Assembly (NCBI RefSeq): GCF_003633685.1
Contig: NZ_RBKT01000001.1
Location: forward strand, 4,774,001-4,838,000
Length of the DNA stretch: 64,000 bases
Source of the DNA: Micromonospora pisi
GTDB lineage: Bacteria; Actinomycetota; Actinomycetes; Mycobacteriales; Micromonosporaceae
Reading direction: 5' to 3'
The stretch's first letter is position 1. Each line of letters starts with the position of its first letter. The notes under the pieces were generated by a model that made no database searches, had not been told where the DNA came from, and saw nothing but the letters and a program-made list of their open reading frames with translations. Of this stretch, positions 63,132 through 64,000 are shown piece after piece. The translations under genes and the position numbers were made by a program.

Positions 63132-63137
63132 TACGCT
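63132..63137 (+). promoter_or_regulatory. -10 element TACGCT, leaderless promoter
   Basis: Seven bases before ATG 63145 of the lipoprotein gene. Confidence 0.45.
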
Positions 63138-63144
63138 GCAACGC

Positions 63145-63687
63145 ATGCGTACGCCCCGCGCGCCGGCCGCCGGGATTCTCCCCGTGGTCCTGTGCACCCT
63201 CGTGATGCTGATAGGTGGATGTGGTGGGGGGCCGCCCGCGCCGGCCTGGGCCGCCTCGGTCTGCGACGCGTTGGACCCGTGGCGGGTCGAGATCGATACG
63301 TTGACCAGCAGCGCGCAGCAGCAGATGACGGCGCAGACCACGCCGGCGCAGGCGAAGGAGAACCTGGTCCGGATGATGGCCGGCGCGGAGCAGGCGAGCG
63401 AGGCGGCGCGGCGGGGCGTGGTCGAGGCGGGCGTGCCCGACGTGTCGCGGGGCGAGGTGGTCTCGGAGGGCTTCGTCACGTCGTTGACCCAGGTCCGGGA
63501 CGCGTACGGCCGGGCCAAACGGTCGATCGAGGCGTTGGACACCGGCCAGTCCGGGCCGTTCTACGACGGGGTCAAGGCCGCGGTCGACACCCTGAACAAG
63601 GAGTACGACGCCAGCGAGCTGGACACCAGCAAGCTCAACTCGCCGGAGTTGAAGCGGGCCTTCGCCGAGGTCCCGGAGTGTCGCTGA
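63145..63687 (+). CDS. Lipoprotein of unknown function
   Basis: A 180-residue exported protein. The signal peptide ends in the lipobox LIGGC (Cys near residue 27). The mature part is helical with an N-terminal VCDALDPWRVEI and C-terminal PECR, whose cysteines may pair. I do not recognise a family. ATG 63145 lies seven bases after TACGCT. The stop codon lies ten bases inside the next gene. Confidence 0.72.
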   Translation: MRTPRAPAAGILPVVLCTLVMLIGGCGGGPPAPAWAASVCDALDPWRVEIDTLTSSAQQQMTAQTTPAQAKENLVRMMAGAEQASEAARRGVVEAGVPDVSRGEVVSEGFVTSLTQVRDAYGRAKRSIEALDTGQSGPFYDGVKAAVDTLNKEYDASELDTSKLNSPELKRAFAEVPECR

Positions 63688-64000
63688 CCACGCCTTCGGC
63701 GGATCCGCCGCCGGTGCCGCCACCTGCGGCGCCGGGAGCGGAGCCGGTGGCGTCGGGAGCGGGGCCGGTGGCGACCGAGCCGGTGCCAACCGGGTCGGGG
63801 GTGACGGAGGAGACGGTGCCACCGGCCGGGGTTGCCCCGGTCCGGCAGCTGTCGCTCTTCGGGGTGGAGGCGACCGAGCCGTCGCCGGCCGACCTCACCG
63901 GCCTGCTCGTGGGGCCGGGGCAGGTGGTCCGGATGGGTGGCACGGCCAGGGTCTCGGTGGTCGTCGACTCCGCGTGGCGGGTGCACGTACTGGCGGCGGA
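63678..64000 (+). CDS. Conserved hypothetical protein, 5' part
   Basis: Begins at GTG 63678, overlapping the lipoprotein gene by ten bases, and is cut by the right window edge after 107 codons. Residues 1-50 are Pro/Ala/Gly-rich; then RQLSLFGVEATEPSPADL starts a folded domain. Similar sequences occur downstream of hppA in other actinobacteria as far as I recall, without known function. Confidence 0.6.
   Translation, partial: MSLTTPSADPPPVPPPAAPGAEPVASGAGPVATEPVPTGSGVTEETVPPAGVAPVRQLSLFGVEATEPSPADLTGLLVGPGQVVRMGGTARVSVVVDSAWRVHVLAA

Overview
The window is very GC-rich, codon-biased chromosomal DNA from an actinomycete, most likely a member of the Micromonosporaceae (Micromonospora, Actinoplanes or a relative). 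Pointers are a complete 14-subunit NADH:menaquinone oxidoreductase operon embedded among menaquinone genes, a type VII (ESX) secretion locus with WXG100 proteins and a mycosin, an actinobacterial Tad/Flp pilus locus beside a septum-site-determining homologue, a BldG-type anti-sigma antagonist, and many TANNNT promoter elements lying 6-8 bases from a start codon (leaderless transcription). No rRNA, tRNA, CRISPR, insertion sequence or prophage was found.

Layout. 1-0.7 kb: end of a sortase-anchored surface protein. 0.8-20.8 kb: respiratory block, namely menaquinone methyltransferase, a small unknown gene, a menaquinone/geranylgeranyl reductase, nuoA-N, and a polyprenyl diphosphate synthase that probably makes the quinone tail. 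The promoter in front of the reductase carries a Rex-type redox operator and a DtxR-like palindrome. 20.8-21.4 kb: a long inverted repeat with no gene. 21.4-30.6 kb: accessory genes: a DUF3152 metallopeptidase-like protein, a SigE-family sigma factor with a membrane partner, an IclR regulator, a Tat-exported PhoX phosphatase with a PHO box, an ECF sigma/anti-sigma pair, RarD, a GNAT protein and a four-helix membrane protein.

30.6-39.1 kb: ESX locus: EccE, EccB, two WXG100 proteins, mycosin, then a large SseB-domain protein with repeats and a distinct C-terminal domain, followed without a gap by a small partner protein. The motor EccC and channel EccD are not here. 39.1-50 kb: mixed genes: NUDIX hydrolase, an MFS exporter of visibly lower GC with an unusual leader (six-codon ORF, 13-bp hairpin, two palindromes), an alpha/beta hydrolase with no visible nucleophile, a C45 peptidase, an M6 metallopeptidase, acetyl-CoA synthetase, a degenerate Fic-like protein and an HAD phosphatase.

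50-64 kb: conserved actinobacterial core: esterase, Tad pilus operon (ssd/tadZ, tadA, tadB, tadC, a 56-residue Flp pilin, two TadE-like genes), an MrfA/Hrq1-like helicase, bldG with its anti-sigma partner, and the proton-pumping pyrophosphatase, followed by a 26-bp perfect palindrome, a lipoprotein gene and the start of a conserved gene cut by the window edge.

The observations I rate highest are the leader in front of the MFS gene, which resembles both an attenuator and the scar of a deleted gene and shares its ribosome-binding region with the M6 peptidase 5 kb away; the ESX-linked SseB fusion with its small partner; the Rex/DtxR-like promoter of the respiratory block; and the 115-bp inverted repeat. 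All coordinates, motifs and stems were read by eye. No similarity search was run, so family names rest on recognised motifs.
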